This document shows, piece by piece, positions 16,264 to 24,498 of a stretch of 51,074 nt of DNA. The notes beneath the pieces were generated by a model, which searched no databases, was not told where the DNA came from, and was given only the letters and a program-made list of their open reading frames with translations. The stretch's first letter is position 1. Each line of letters begins with the position of its first letter. Position numbers and translations under genes: made by a program. Source of the stretch: an uncultured Bacteroidales bacterium (GTDB lineage Bacteria > Bacteroidota > Bacteroidia > Bacteroidales > WCHB1-69); the NCBI GenBank assembly GCA_900316305.1, contig ONCM01000027.1:1-51074 (forward strand), read 5' to 3'.

Positions 16264-16749
16264 ATGGATAGGAAGCCCTTATACACCATAAAAAGCCTTT
16301 ACTCTAAGGAGGAGTTCATGCGGTTCAACAGAACCCTGCGCTTCCGGAATAAGAAAATTGTTGTTTTCCTCTCCATATTAGATGGCCTGTTGGTTGCTTT
16401 GACCCTGTTTTGTCTGATTAGCGGCAACTACATCTGGGCCGCGGTTGCCGGTTTTTATCTGGTTTTCCTCAACTGGTACTTGTTCCGAGGCATCGACCAG
16501 CGCATGGCCAAAGTGTTCATGCGGAATACGGAGATTGCCGGGCAGAAGTGCGAGTTCCAGTTTTTCGAGGACCATTTCGATGCCATCACAAAAAGCGGCA
16601 CTACCAGTATCGGTTACGACAAGATAAAGAACATCATCGAGACGAAAACCAACGTTTACATCATGTACTCTGATTCCCAAGGTATTATGATGAAGAAGCC
16701 GCTACCGGAGGGATTCATAGAATTTTTGCGTGAGAAGGTTGTGAAGTAG
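16264..16749 (+). CDS. YcxB-like small membrane protein
   Basis: 161 residues. A short N-terminal cytoplasmic segment (YSKEEFMRFNRTLRFRN) is followed by two adjacent membrane helices (about 38-58 and 61-78, VVFLSILDGLLVALTLF and YIWAAVAGFYLVFLNWYLF). A soluble C-terminal domain has the pattern YDKIKNIIETKTNVYIMYSDSQ, as in YcxB-like domains (a PH-like fold). Function unknown. It lies between the esterase and an inverted repeat that may end its transcript. The purine-rich repeat before the start may serve as a loose ribosome-binding region. Confidence 0.6.
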   Translation: MDRKPLYTIKSLYSKEEFMRFNRTLRFRNKKIVVFLSILDGLLVALTLFCLISGNYIWAAVAGFYLVFLNWYLFRGIDQRMAKVFMRNTEIAGQKCEFQFFEDHFDAITKSGTTSIGYDKIKNIIETKTNVYIMYSDSQGIMMKKPLPEGFIEFLREKVVK

Positions 16750-16759
16750 TGTGAAACTA

Positions 16760-16826
16760 TTTCTCGCAGAACTCGCAGAATTACGCAGAGTTTTTTTCTG
16801 CGCTAATCTGCGAGTTCAGCGGGAAA
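16760..16826. repeat. Long inverted repeat (possible bidirectional terminator)
   Basis: Arms 16760-16790 and 16798-16826 are complementary over most of ~29 bases (shared core GAACTCGCAGA.TTA.CGCAG) around a seven-T loop. It lies between two convergent genes, so it could end transcripts from both. Confidence 0.7.
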
Positions 16827-16839
16827 ATCAAATAGACTT

Positions 16840-17583
16840 TTAAATCATCATTTTCTCCAATCTCGTCCAATCGATTTCCGGTCGAGGCTGGAAATATTTG
16901 TCATGCCTTTTGGAACGGTATAGCATGGCGTCTTCGGGATTGATGTTCCATTGCGTTTCGTCTTCAGTGATGGCGACTAACAAATCTTCCGCCCCGAAAC
17001 AGAGGTACAGCCATTCTCCAATGTGCTTTTTGAACAGTTCCGGTTGGCACCACGCCTGAACAGTACAGGAGCAAAAACACCATATATCGTCCGCCAAATC
17101 GTAGAGCACCTGTCGTGACACACCGCATGGAAATGTGATGGCATATCTGCCTTCACCACGTTTCCAAAGTAACGGCACATTTTCAAGAGTACCCTCGTAA
17201 CCTGTCATACTGTCCAAAATCAGTTTCTCCAGCTGCCCGTAATCGGTTACGTTATCTAACAGGATAACGGTGGTGGTGTCTATGGGGTTGCGAAACCGCT
17301 CCTCTTGAATGGCAGCCAACTCTTTGAGCTGCTCCCGTTTGAGAAGTCGGTCTTGTAATTCCCATTTGCGTTTTATCCGATTGAAAAACAGGGTGAAATA
17401 GAGCATGTACAGCGAACCACCAATCATCAAAGCTATAACGAAATAAGCAAAGAAACCGGGCGACCATGAAGGGTCCGACAATTTTTCTTTAATGAAAAGA
17501 AACGGCACCAAAGCGAAAACCAGCGCCTGGATGAAAGCAGCTATCCTAAAAAATGCATTACCGTATTTTTCGAAAAACAACAT
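16840..17583 (-). CDS. Hypothetical protein with two membrane helices
   Basis: 247 residues that I do not recognise. Two N-terminal membrane helices (about 9-32, FFRIAAFIQALVFALVPFLFI, and 43-68) are followed by a basic, Gln/Glu-rich linker likely to be a short coiled coil (KRKWELQDRLLKREQLKELAAIQEERF). A soluble domain of about 150 residues is rich in Trp and Cys (DDIWCFCSCTVQAWCQ). The gene lies between dapA and the inverted repeat, convergent with the YcxB-like gene; both neighbours carry paired helices and a cytoplasmic domain. No function is proposed. Confidence 0.6.
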   Translation of the reverse strand: MLFFEKYGNAFFRIAAFIQALVFALVPFLFIKEKLSDPSWSPGFFAYFVIALMIGGSLYMLYFTLFFNRIKRKWELQDRLLKREQLKELAAIQEERFRNPIDTTTVILLDNVTDYGQLEKLILDSMTGYEGTLENVPLLWKRGEGRYAITFPCGVSRQVLYDLADDIWCFCSCTVQAWCQPELFKKHIGEWLYLCFGAEDLLVAITEDETQWNINPEDAMLYRSKRHDKYFQPRPEIDWTRLEKMMI

Positions 17584-17598
17584 GGCACATTGTTCATG

Positions 17599-17626
17599 GT
17601 AGAGACGTAGTGCACTACTTCTCTAC
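17599..17626. repeat. 28-bp palindromic repeat, copy 3
   Basis: GTAGAGACG-TAGTGCACTA-CTTCTCTAC. On the minus strand its GTAG arm supplies the TAG stop codon of dapA (17623-17625). Confidence 0.85.
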
Positions 17627-18510
17627 AGCGCTACCAATTTCTCAATCTCTTCTTGCAGCTTCTCTGACACCGGCACCAACGGTAAACGTAATGTATTGTC
17701 AATCAAACCCATAGCAGACATAATGGCTTTCACGCCGGCGGGACTGCCCTCTTTGAAGCAATCGACGGTGAGCGGCACCAACTGCTGGTGGATTTTACGC
17801 GCTTCGTCCAATTCCTGATCCATGATATGGTGCACCATGTCGGCCACTTTTGCGGGGAACGCGTTGGCCATCACGGAGATAAGTCCGTCGGCACCGGCAG
17901 CCATAAGCGGCAGCGTAAGCAGGTCGTCACCGGAAATCACCAAGAATCCATCGGGACGTTTGGCAAGCAGCTGCAGAATCTGCTTCATCATGCCGGAAGC
18001 CTCCTTGATACCGACCACGTTGGGACATTCCTCAGCGATGCGAAGGGTGGTGGCTGCTTCCAGATTACAAGAGGTACGGCCGGGCACGTTGTAAAGAAAC
18101 ACCGGCATATCCGTGGCGGCAGCAAATGCTTTGTAATGAGCGATTAAACCCGCCTGAGACGGCTTGTTGTAATAGGGGGTGACTGTCAAAATCGCATCCA
18201 CGTCGAAGGCGGCGAGGTGGTCTAATTTGCGGATCATGAACTGAGTGTTGGGACCGCCAAGACCCACCATCACGGGCAGCCGTTTCGCGTTTGTCTCCAG
18301 AATACAGCGCAGCAAGTCGTCTTTTTCGTCTGGTGCGAGTGTCGGATATTCGCTCGTAGTGCCGAGGGCGAGCAGGTAATCCACCCCATTGTCAATCACG
18401 CGGTTGACCAACTCGGCCAAACGTTTGAAGTCAATCTGTCCATCTTTTTTGAAGGGCGTGATTAGAGCGACGCCTAAACCTTTGAATGACTGTTGGATAT
18501 CGTTTCTCAT
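17623..18510 (-). CDS. dapA: 4-hydroxy-tetrahydrodipicolinate synthase
   Basis: 295 residues from the ATG at 18510, which gives the usual N-terminus (FKGLGVALITPFKKDG). The enzyme condenses pyruvate with aspartate semialdehyde, the first committed step to lysine and diaminopimelate. The TIM-barrel motifs are present: LALGTTSEYPTL (pyruvate pocket Thr-Thr), the Tyr in FLYNVPGRTSCN, the Schiff-base Lys in VVGIKEASG, and GDDLLTLP. The start overlaps the stop of the preceding DUF6913 gene by four bases (ATGA), so the two are translationally coupled in one operon. The stop codon lies inside a 28-bp palindromic repeat. Confidence 0.95.
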   Translation of the reverse strand: MRNDIQQSFKGLGVALITPFKKDGQIDFKRLAELVNRVIDNGVDYLLALGTTSEYPTLAPDEKDDLLRCILETNAKRLPVMVGLGGPNTQFMIRKLDHLAAFDVDAILTVTPYYNKPSQAGLIAHYKAFAAATDMPVFLYNVPGRTSCNLEAATTLRIAEECPNVVGIKEASGMMKQILQLLAKRPDGFLVISGDDLLTLPLMAAGADGLISVMANAFPAKVADMVHHIMDQELDEARKIHQQLVPLTVDCFKEGSPAGVKAIMSAMGLIDNTLRLPLVPVSEKLQEEIEKLVAL

Positions 18511-19037
18511 TTGCCGGCAAGTTTTGACGTGTATGTGAATGCGGAGCCTAAGAATTGGGTGTAATTTCCGTTTTCGGTCTGAAGGGTGAGGTCGTACTGC
18601 TGTTGGTAGTCGGCGCAACTGCCGATGATGAATTTCGAGTGGGCAGTGGCCAGGATAGCTTCGATGGGAGCATGATAGCGGTAGTTGAAGTCGATGAGGA
18701 TGTCGAAGTCTCGGTTGATGAAGTCGGTGACTTGGATCATGTTGGGTTCGCCGCACCAGTTGAGCTGTTTCTGGCAGAAATAGTCGGCGGAAAGCTGTTG
18801 CAGGCAATAGAACGGCACATATTTCTCATCAATGTATCCGATGAGATGCACAATTCGTCCTCCCTGCTGCAGTTGCGTGAAAATCCGGAAGATGGCCTTG
18901 TAGGAGTCCTCGTCGGTGATTTCGCACAACACCCCAACGGAGTTGGCGCGTTCCAGCGAACAAACCTCCCTGATTTTATTGGGCTTCTTCGTGGCTAGAT
19001 GCTTGCGGAGAAAATATTTCTTTATTTTGGCGAACAT
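18507..19037 (-). CDS. DUF6913 family protein
   Basis: 176 residues, soluble, with a basic N-terminus (MFAKIKKYFLRKHLATKKPNK). The fold pattern (VGVLCEITDEDSYKAIFRIF, GRIVHLIGYID, FDILIDFNYRYHAPIEAILATAHSKFIIGSC) matches a Bacteroidota family of unknown function that I recall as DUF6913. The family is often found just before dapA, as here, with an ATGA overlap. This constant pairing suggests a role linked to lysine or cell-wall precursor synthesis, but no catalytic motif is visible. Confidence 0.75.
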   Translation of the reverse strand: MFAKIKKYFLRKHLATKKPNKIREVCSLERANSVGVLCEITDEDSYKAIFRIFTQLQQGGRIVHLIGYIDEKYVPFYCLQQLSADYFCQKQLNWCGEPNMIQVTDFINRDFDILIDFNYRYHAPIEAILATAHSKFIIGSCADYQQQYDLTLQTENGNYTQFLGSAFTYTSKLAGK

Positions 19038-19066
19038 AGGAAAATGGTCTTTTTCTAAAAAACCTG

Positions 19067-19074
19067 CAAAGATA
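19067..19074 (-). promoter_or_regulatory. -7 promoter box of the DUF6913-dapA operon
   Basis: TATCTTTG on the minus strand, 30 bases before the DUF6913 start codon. Confidence 0.65.
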
Positions 19075-19102
19075 CAAAATTTGTGGAAAATTTACCGGAA
19101 AT

Positions 19103-19131
19103 AAAAAAACGGGCGGAGAAAATTCCGCCCG
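19103..19131 (-). terminator. Rho-independent terminator of T9SS gene
   Basis: CGGGCGGA-GAAAAT-TCCGCCCG, an 8-bp perfect stem followed on the minus strand by seven T. It ends the transcript of the gene at 19154-20914. Confidence 0.8.
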
Positions 19132-19153
19132 TGGTCGCATGCGTCTCTACAAA

Positions 19154-20914
19154 TTATTTTACAATCACCTGTTTGGTGACCTTTTGGTCGTGGGTGTAGA
19201 CAGTCACGGTGTAGGTGCCGGGGGCAAAGCCGTTGGTGGAAATCACCACATGGCTGTCAACGTAATTGTTGTCGAACACCTTCTGTCCCATCATGTTATA
19301 GATCTCCACACGCTCGATTTGTTCGGAAGTCACCTGCACGAAGTCTGAGGCCGGGTTCGGATAGACGGAAACCTCGATCTGGTTGTGCTCGTTGACGGAG
19401 ACATTGGTGACGGTCAGGGTGACGGGCACGATGACGGCAGCGTTCTCCAGGTCGCTGGAGAAGTAGTGCAGCTTGGCTGTTTTGGTATCCCCGACGGCCA
19501 TGCCGTTGGTGTTGGCGGTCACCGTGCTGTTCACGTTAGCGCCGGCGTTGATACTGCCATTGGCAGGATTGACGGTCAGCCACGGAGTGATGGGTGTGCC
19601 GTCGATCTCGCCGCCGAGGCAGAGGTTGTAGTCGTAGTCAGAATTGGTGAAACGGTTGTTCCAGGCGGCACTTATCTTGTACCAGCAGCCAAAATCGTTG
19701 GCTGGGTAACCGTCCAAAGCAACGAGGTATGCGCCTTCGGGCTGTGAGTACCAAACTCCGAACCAGAGGTCGCTGCCGTCAATCAAGTAGGGCGTGGTGA
19801 GCGGGATGGAGTTCCAACCGCTGTCAGGGACGAACGTCTGTTCATAGACTACGGCACCGGGTCCTGGGTGCAGGAGCGAATTGTTCATGGCATAGACACG
19901 GATTTTTGCGGTGGGAAGCGCTCTACTAAAAAAGAAATGGATCTCGTTGAGTGTCTTGCCGATATGCTGCTGAAGGGCGGAGGCGGGGTAGCAGATTGCG
20001 AGATCCACATCGGTAGCCCCACTCGTCCAACCGACATACGTGTAAGGGTCGTCGAGATAGTATTGGAGGTTCGTCTCACCGGTGGAGGCGGGGTTGGGGT
20101 TCGGGATGTCGTAGGTGGGGATGACATAGAAGTCAGTACCACCGGTGCCCGTGTTGCCAAGTTCAACCGTTCCTGTTGTCGAGGTGTTCGGGTTTGCGGT
20201 AAGAGAGAGGCTCTCGGTGTTCACCGAAAATTCGCCGATGAGGGCAGCGGAGACCTCTGTCACAACAAAGTCATCCACATAGTAAGTGCCGGAAGTGCTG
20301 CCGCTAATGGGGGAGCCAGCGTAGAAGTTGATGCCTGCCAGTTGGTTGGTGCCGTTGGTGTTGCCCTGTTGGTAGTGGAACGGCCATGTGTGGACAAGCA
20401 CGTTGTTGACGGTGAGTGAGGCTTGGTCGTTGTCCATATCCACATCAAACTCGATGGGGAACCAGGCGTTGGTGGGGGAGGAGAAGTTGTACTCGGAGCC
20501 GCCCACGCTGAGATAGCCACCACCAGTGCTATGGAAGTAGCATTCCAACGCCCATTGGCTGAGCAGCACGTGCTGGATGTTGAAATAGGCGCCGTTGCCG
20601 GAAGAAGGAACGTAGTAGTTGAAGGTGAGGGTGTAGTGCCCCGTAGTGTAGTTGCCGAAAGGATAGACTTGGTCGTTACTTCCGGAAATATACAGTGAGT
20701 TGGGCTGTGAGACGGCCTGCGCGTTGGAGATTACTCCATCCTCAGCGGTACCTGGATGGTTGTTCCACGTAGTCCATGCTGAATTCGATTGTGCCAGATG
20801 GCTGCCGGCCGTGTAGGAATCGAAGTTGTCGCTAAATACGACATTCTGCGCAAATCCGTAGGAAATTGCGGCAAACATTAACAGCAAAAATAGTAAAGAT
20901 TTTTTCATAAGCAT
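19154..20914 (-). CDS. Secreted surface protein with T9SS sorting domain
   Basis: 586 residues. A signal peptide (KKSLLFLLLMFAAISYGFAQ) is followed by a beta-sandwich domain (about 25-220) starting NVVFSDNFDSYTAGSHLAQSNS, of the jelly-roll type common at the start of Bacteroidota surface proteins. An Ig-like repeat (IGEFSVNTESLSLTANPN...) and a second beta-rich domain with LNEIHFFFSRALPTAKIRVY follow, then another Ig-like repeat (PWLTVNPANGSINAGANVNS). The type A T9SS sorting domain is VSVYPNPASDFVQV...VEIYNMMGQKVF...APGTYTVTV. No catalytic residues are recognised. Translation could begin at the first Met or at the MKKS two codons later. Confidence 0.8.
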   Translation of the reverse strand: MLMKKSLLFLLLMFAAISYGFAQNVVFSDNFDSYTAGSHLAQSNSAWTTWNNHPGTAEDGVISNAQAVSQPNSLYISGSNDQVYPFGNYTTGHYTLTFNYYVPSSGNGAYFNIQHVLLSQWALECYFHSTGGGYLSVGGSEYNFSSPTNAWFPIEFDVDMDNDQASLTVNNVLVHTWPFHYQQGNTNGTNQLAGINFYAGSPISGSTSGTYYVDDFVVTEVSAALIGEFSVNTESLSLTANPNTSTTGTVELGNTGTGGTDFYVIPTYDIPNPNPASTGETNLQYYLDDPYTYVGWTSGATDVDLAICYPASALQQHIGKTLNEIHFFFSRALPTAKIRVYAMNNSLLHPGPGAVVYEQTFVPDSGWNSIPLTTPYLIDGSDLWFGVWYSQPEGAYLVALDGYPANDFGCWYKISAAWNNRFTNSDYDYNLCLGGEIDGTPITPWLTVNPANGSINAGANVNSTVTANTNGMAVGDTKTAKLHYFSSDLENAAVIVPVTLTVTNVSVNEHNQIEVSVYPNPASDFVQVTSEQIERVEIYNMMGQKVFDNNYVDSHVVISTNGFAPGTYTVTVYTHDQKVTKQVIVK

Positions 20915-20933
20915 AAGATTTTTAATGACACGG

Positions 20934-20941
20934 CAAAGTTA
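20934..20941 (-). promoter_or_regulatory. -7 promoter box of T9SS gene
   Basis: TAACTTTG on the minus strand, about 20 bases before the start codon. Confidence 0.55.
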
Positions 20942-20974
20942 TAATTTTTTTTCGTTAGGTTGGTGAAAAAAAAA

Positions 20975-21003
20975 CGATGAAATGCGATGAAAAACGATGA
21001 AAT
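20975..21003. repeat. CGATGAAA simple repeat
   Basis: Units of (A)nCGATGAAA. The same class occurs at 38347-38388, 43411-43452 and 44935-45027. Confidence 0.7.
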
Positions 21004-21007
21004 GTTG

Positions 21008-21068
21008 TTCCAAAAGGGCTGAAAGCCTGACCTATGCTAGCCTAGGGTGAACGAAGTGAGCCTGGGTT
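21008..21068 (+). repeat. REP-like two-hairpin repeat, copy 1
   Basis: Starts TTCCAAAAGGGCTGAAAGCC, then CCTAGGGTGA...GCCTGGG. It shares the order of two hairpins with four other copies and has a decayed second hairpin. It is in inverse orientation to copy 2 at 21859-21921, the pair enclosing the RNA methylase gene. Confidence 0.75.
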
Positions 21069-21102
21069 TAATGGTCAATGGTCAACAGTCAATGGTCAAT
21101 AT
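21069..21102. repeat. GGTCAATGGTCAACAGTCAAT simple repeat overlapping a stop codon
   Basis: Seven-base units of the TCAATGG class. The repeat continues through the stop codon of the RNA methylase gene and encodes its last residues IDH. Confidence 0.75.
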
Positions 21103-21835
21103 GCGACATCACGATGGCAGCGGCAATGGCGGCGTTGAGGGATTCGGCGGTGGCGCGGTCGCGTGCGGGCGAGGGAATGGTGATGCGGTGCGTCACGGTT
21201 TCCGCCACCTCGTCGGAGATGCCGTTCGATTCGTTGCCAATAATCACCATATCAGAAGATTGCAACTCGAAATCGCGAATGCTCTCGCCATTTAGGAAGG
21301 TGCCGAGGATTCGGCGGCGGGAACGTTCCCGTTGCAGGAACGGAACCAACGGTGTCCGGTGCACGCAAATGTGCGCAAACGAACCCATGGTAGCCTGGAT
21401 TGTTTTCGGGTTGTAAAACTCCACGCAGTCGGGGGAGCAGACGATGTGACGGATGTCGAACCAGTCGGCGGTGCGGATGATGGTGCCCAGGTTGCCGGGG
21501 TCCGAGATATGGTCAAGGACGAGAACGGGTTGGTCGCCAGGGATTTCGGGAAGGGTGGTGCGCTGTTGCGCGATGGCCAGCAGCTCCGGTGGGGTCTGCA
21601 TGGTGCTGATGCGCGACATCTCCTCAACGGAAACCATTGTTATCGCACGATCTTTTAGCCAAGAATCGTTGTCGCGGAGCGCATTCTCCGTGGCAAAAAT
21701 CTCCTCCACCGCAAAATCGGAGTCGCAGAGCATCTCCACGCTCTTATAACCCTCAACTAAAAACAATCCGCTCTCGTCGCGGAATTTCTTGGCGTGCAAT
21801 TTACGGATTTGGGAAATTTTATTTTTGCTGATCAT
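21089..21835 (-). CDS. TrmH/SpoU-family RNA 2'-O-methyltransferase
   Basis: 248 residues. The N-terminal substrate-binding domain (about 1-85) begins with KISQIRKLHAKKFRDESGLFLVEGYKSV. The C-terminal SPOUT knot has the three family motifs: DHISDPGNLGTIIRTADWF (motif 1), VIIGNESNGIS (motif 2) and IPSPARDRATAESLNAAIAAAI (motif 3). It transfers a methyl group from AdoMet to a ribose 2'-OH, probably in 23S rRNA, but the exact target is unknown. It is the only gene between two inverted REP-like repeats. Its C-terminal residues IDH come from a simple repeat. Confidence 0.9.
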   Translation of the reverse strand: MISKNKISQIRKLHAKKFRDESGLFLVEGYKSVEMLCDSDFAVEEIFATENALRDNDSWLKDRAITMVSVEEMSRISTMQTPPELLAIAQQRTTLPEIPGDQPVLVLDHISDPGNLGTIIRTADWFDIRHIVCSPDCVEFYNPKTIQATMGSFAHICVHRTPLVPFLQRERSRRRILGTFLNGESIRDFELQSSDMVIIGNESNGISDEVAETVTHRITIPSPARDRATAESLNAAIAAAIVMSHIDH

Positions 21836-21858
21836 CGTTTTTACATTTTTTTTTCGAT

Positions 21859-21921
21859 CCTAGGGCTCGGCTTCGCCTCACCCTAGGCTGTCATAGGTCA
21901 GGCCTACGGCCCTTTATGGAA
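21859..21921 (-). repeat. REP-like two-hairpin repeat, copy 2
   Basis: Reverse orientation. It has the CCTAGGG...CCCTAGG hairpin with inner GGC-GAA-GCC, and a changed first hairpin (AGGGCCGTAGGCCT). It lies just upstream of the RNA methylase start. Confidence 0.8.
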
Positions 21922-21998
21922 TATGTTTCGTAAGAGGTATGCCATTCCGCTGCCGACGATAGGAGGCGGCGGAATCTCGTTCTCGCCAGTGCACGTCG

Positions 21999-22433
21999 CT
22001 ACATTCCCTCGAATTCCCGAATCCTCCTCTTATACTCCTCCTGGATGGGGATGGATTGGTGCGTTTGGCGGTCGAAGCCGGCGAGGACGCTGTAGCAGGT
22101 GGTTTTCACGGTGTTGGTGCGGGTTTCGCGGAGCTGTTGGATCATTTTCAGACTTTTGTGCCCGATTTCCACGATTTTGGTTTCGCAGACCAGCTGGTCA
22201 TGGAACTCCACGGGTGCCGCGAAGTCCAGCTCTATATGCACCAAAACCAGGTCGAGGGTTTTCCAATCGACCTGGTCCTGTAGCACTTTTTCCAAATAAA
22301 AACTCCGTCCAAAGTCAAAATAGTGGCATTGCACACCGTTGTTGACGTGGACGAAGGGGTCTAAATCACTCATCCGCACCTGAATGGGAACGGATACACG
22401 GAAATCTGTGTCGGGAAGTGGTTTAGAGAGCAT
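21999..22433 (-). CDS. Acyl-CoA thioesterase (YbgC/FadM-like hot-dog fold)
   Basis: 144 residues, a single hot-dog domain. The motif [24 protein letters not shown] contains the catalytic-type Asp (D.D..HVNN), as in 4-hydroxybenzoyl-CoA thioesterase and YbgC families, followed by the central beta strands [23 protein letters not shown]. It would hydrolyse a thioester of CoA or acyl-carrier protein; the substrate is unknown. Its start overlaps the end of rpsT by 11 bases on the same strand, so it is probably translated from the rpsT transcript. Confidence 0.85.
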   Translation of the reverse strand: MLSKPLPDTDFRVSVPIQVRMSDLDPFVHVNNGVQCHYFDFGRSFYLEKVLQDQVDWKTLDLVLVHIELDFAAPVEFHDQLVCETKIVEIGHKSLKMIQQLRETRTNTVKTTCYSVLAGFDRQTHQSIPIQEEYKRRIREFEGM

Positions 22434-22674
22434 TGATTTTCTTCATCAAGCCAGATTTGAGGTTGGCGGCTTTGTTCTTGTGGATCATGCCTCTCTTTGC
22501 CAACTTGTCAATCATGGCCGTCATCGTGGACAGTTTCTGGGTAGCTTCGCCCTTGTCTTCGATGGCGCGGATGTCTCTCAAAGCGTTACGCATCGTCTTG
22601 GAGTAGTAACGGTTTGCTAATCTTTTTCTTTCGTTTGCTCTAATTCTCTTTAAAGATGACTTGTGATTTGCCAT
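22423..22674 (-). CDS. rpsT: 30S ribosomal protein S20
   Basis: 83 residues, the normal size. It has the basic helical pattern of bS20: [22 protein letters not shown] at the start, then TMRNALRD and a C-terminal helix with [21 protein letters not shown]. It binds the 5' domain of 16S rRNA early in 30S assembly. It is transcribed from a promoter about 50 bases upstream and followed without gap by the thioesterase gene. Confidence 0.97.
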   Translation of the reverse strand: MANHKSSLKRIRANERKRLANRYYSKTMRNALRDIRAIEDKGEATQKLSTMTAMIDKLAKRGMIHKNKAANLKSGLMKKINAL

Positions 22675-22721
22675 TATTTTCTAACTGTTTTAAATTTTTT
22701 ACGTTCTAAAATTTCGGGCTG

Positions 22722-22729
22722 CAAAAATA
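22722..22729 (-). promoter_or_regulatory. -7 promoter box of rpsT
   Basis: TATTTTTG on the minus strand, 48 bases before the rpsT start codon. Confidence 0.5.
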
Positions 22730-22771
22730 GAATTTTTTCACACATAATCAACCCCTTATCAAAATATTTTT

Positions 22772-24457
22772 TCAACAGTTTTTCCACTCCTGTCTGAAGG
22801 GTACGCCGAGCGCATTGAGTCCGCTGGCTCGCAGCAGGTGTTTGGGCGCGTCGTCGAACCAAATCACTCGGACGCTGTTGCCGGAATTGTCCAAAATCAT
22901 TCCGCCTTCCACCTGCCAGCTTAGATGGGTGACCTCTTCATCGTCAAGACAGTACAGTTGCGGGTCATGGTCGTCATGCTTCAGCTTGGCTTTCGACACG
23001 AGTTCGGGGTAGAAGAACTCCTGCATCTTCTTCTGGATGAACCAGTAGTGGTCGTTGAGGGCACCGCCTTTTTCTTGGTAAGGCGCGTGGCCGCAGCCTT
23101 CGATCGGATAGAACCGGTTGCGCACGTGCAATGAGTCGAGGTAGTGATGGATGCTCTGTGAGCCGTACATCTCGTCAAACATCATTTCTCCAACGTTGCC
23201 CTTTAGACTCGAGAAGGGGAAACCGTGGTCGAAGGGGACGACTTGGTCGTTGGTGCCGTGGAACGAGATCACCGGGATTGGATGGCCGTCAATCTCGTGC
23301 AGGTCATAGATGGCACCCCACATATTGGCCAAAGCCTTGATCTTTACCGGGTTGCGAAGCTCGTTGCTACCGGCGTGCAGCATACCGCATTTTTTCGTCA
23401 ACTTGTTTTTGGTCACGAAGGGAGGACAGTTCTCGTTGTTCATGAACGCGGTCCCCAAGGCGGTGATGGAGCCCGCGCTGGTTCCCGCGAGGAAGATGTA
23501 GTCGGGGTCAATGTGGTACTCCTCAGCGTTCGCCGCCAAGTATCGAAGTGCGGCGTGCGCATCCTGAATAGCTTGGTATCCACATTGTTGGATGGAGGCC
23601 TTGGAGATGGCGAACCCCATGCGGTAGTTGACGGAGGCCACCACATAGCCGCTCTGCGCGAAATGCTCGCACCATTTCCGCATGTTAAGGTTGCCTTTGT
23701 CACCGAAGAAGAATGCCCCGCCATGCAGCAGCACGAATAGCGGATGTTTCGGCATGCTGTCGTCGGGAACGTACAGATCCAGATACAGGTTCAATTTCTT
23801 GGGGATTACCGTTTGGGGCAACAGCTCGAAAATCATTTTGGTGTAGTTTTCGTCCTCCATGGGGTAGCTGGACCAGAACCCTTTTGCATGGCCGTATTGG
23901 ACGTCCGGGATTTTCGTGAAGGGGTACTGCGGTTCGCGGTAGCGGGTGGACGTAACCTCTTGGAAGGCGGGTTCACGATGGCGGTCGAAGGCAAACTGGT
24001 GCTTGCGGCTCTCTTCCCCAAGGGCGGTGATGGTTCCAGAGATAGATTCAGGATCGAAAGTGATGGTGAACTGTACCGGTACGCTTTTCCCTTTGTACGA
24101 AAACAGGTAGGCGTTATCGCCGGGCCGGATGGTAAAAGCGATGGGGGAGACGGTGTTCCGGGTGGAGTCGATAGGGTAGAATTTTCCTTGGATTTGGGTA
24201 CTGCTGGCAAAATCGAGCTTCAACACGCAGGGTTGTCCATCAACTTCCCCGAGAAAATAGTCGAGGGTGTTGACTTTGATGCAGTCGAATTGCTCGAGCT
24301 CGGTGATATCAACACCAGTACTGTCCGGACAGCTGTTTGTAGTCTCTGTCTGAACTTTCGTCTTATCATGCCCGCATTTTTTGCACAAGCAAATTATGCC
24401 CGTGATCAGCACGACGAGCGACAGAAATAGCAATATTTTTCTTTTAATGGACATCAC
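22772..24457 (-). CDS. Exported alpha/beta-hydrolase (carboxylesterase-like) with PKD-like tail
   Basis: 561 residues. An N-terminal hydrophobic segment (KRKILLFLSLVVLITGIICLC) serves as signal peptide or anchor; the Cys in ITGIIC could be a lipobox but is not typical. Residues about 45-180 form a beta-rich domain of unknown role. The hydrolase domain follows (about 215-500), with the oxyanion motif FVLLHGGAFFFG, the elbow FLAGTSAGS, the acid near ISFHGTNDQVVPF and His in GCGHAPY, so the catalytic triad appears complete. The last ~55 residues (THLSWQVEGGMILDNSGN...VRVIW) look like a PKD/Ig-like module. Likely a periplasmic or surface ester hydrolase; substrate unknown. Confidence 0.75.
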   Translation of the reverse strand: MMSIKRKILLFLSLVVLITGIICLCKKCGHDKTKVQTETTNSCPDSTGVDITELEQFDCIKVNTLDYFLGEVDGQPCVLKLDFASSTQIQGKFYPIDSTRNTVSPIAFTIRPGDNAYLFSYKGKSVPVQFTITFDPESISGTITALGEESRKHQFAFDRHREPAFQEVTSTRYREPQYPFTKIPDVQYGHAKGFWSSYPMEDENYTKMIFELLPQTVIPKKLNLYLDLYVPDDSMPKHPLFVLLHGGAFFFGDKGNLNMRKWCEHFAQSGYVVASVNYRMGFAISKASIQQCGYQAIQDAHAALRYLAANAEEYHIDPDYIFLAGTSAGSITALGTAFMNNENCPPFVTKNKLTKKCGMLHAGSNELRNPVKIKALANMWGAIYDLHEIDGHPIPVISFHGTNDQVVPFDHGFPFSSLKGNVGEMMFDEMYGSQSIHHYLDSLHVRNRFYPIEGCGHAPYQEKGGALNDHYWFIQKKMQEFFYPELVSKAKLKHDDHDPQLYCLDDEEVTHLSWQVEGGMILDNSGNSVRVIWFDDAPKHLLRASGLNALGVPFRQEWKNC

Positions 24458-24498
24458 TTTCCTCCTGTGGGATGAATAGTGAACTGGTATAGAATAAA

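Noticed and set aside
17623-18807. Longer dapA frame beginning about 100 codons upstream
   Set aside because: The upstream part is the out-of-frame shadow of the DUF6913 gene. The ATG at 18510 gives a standard DapA N-terminus with an ATGA overlap.
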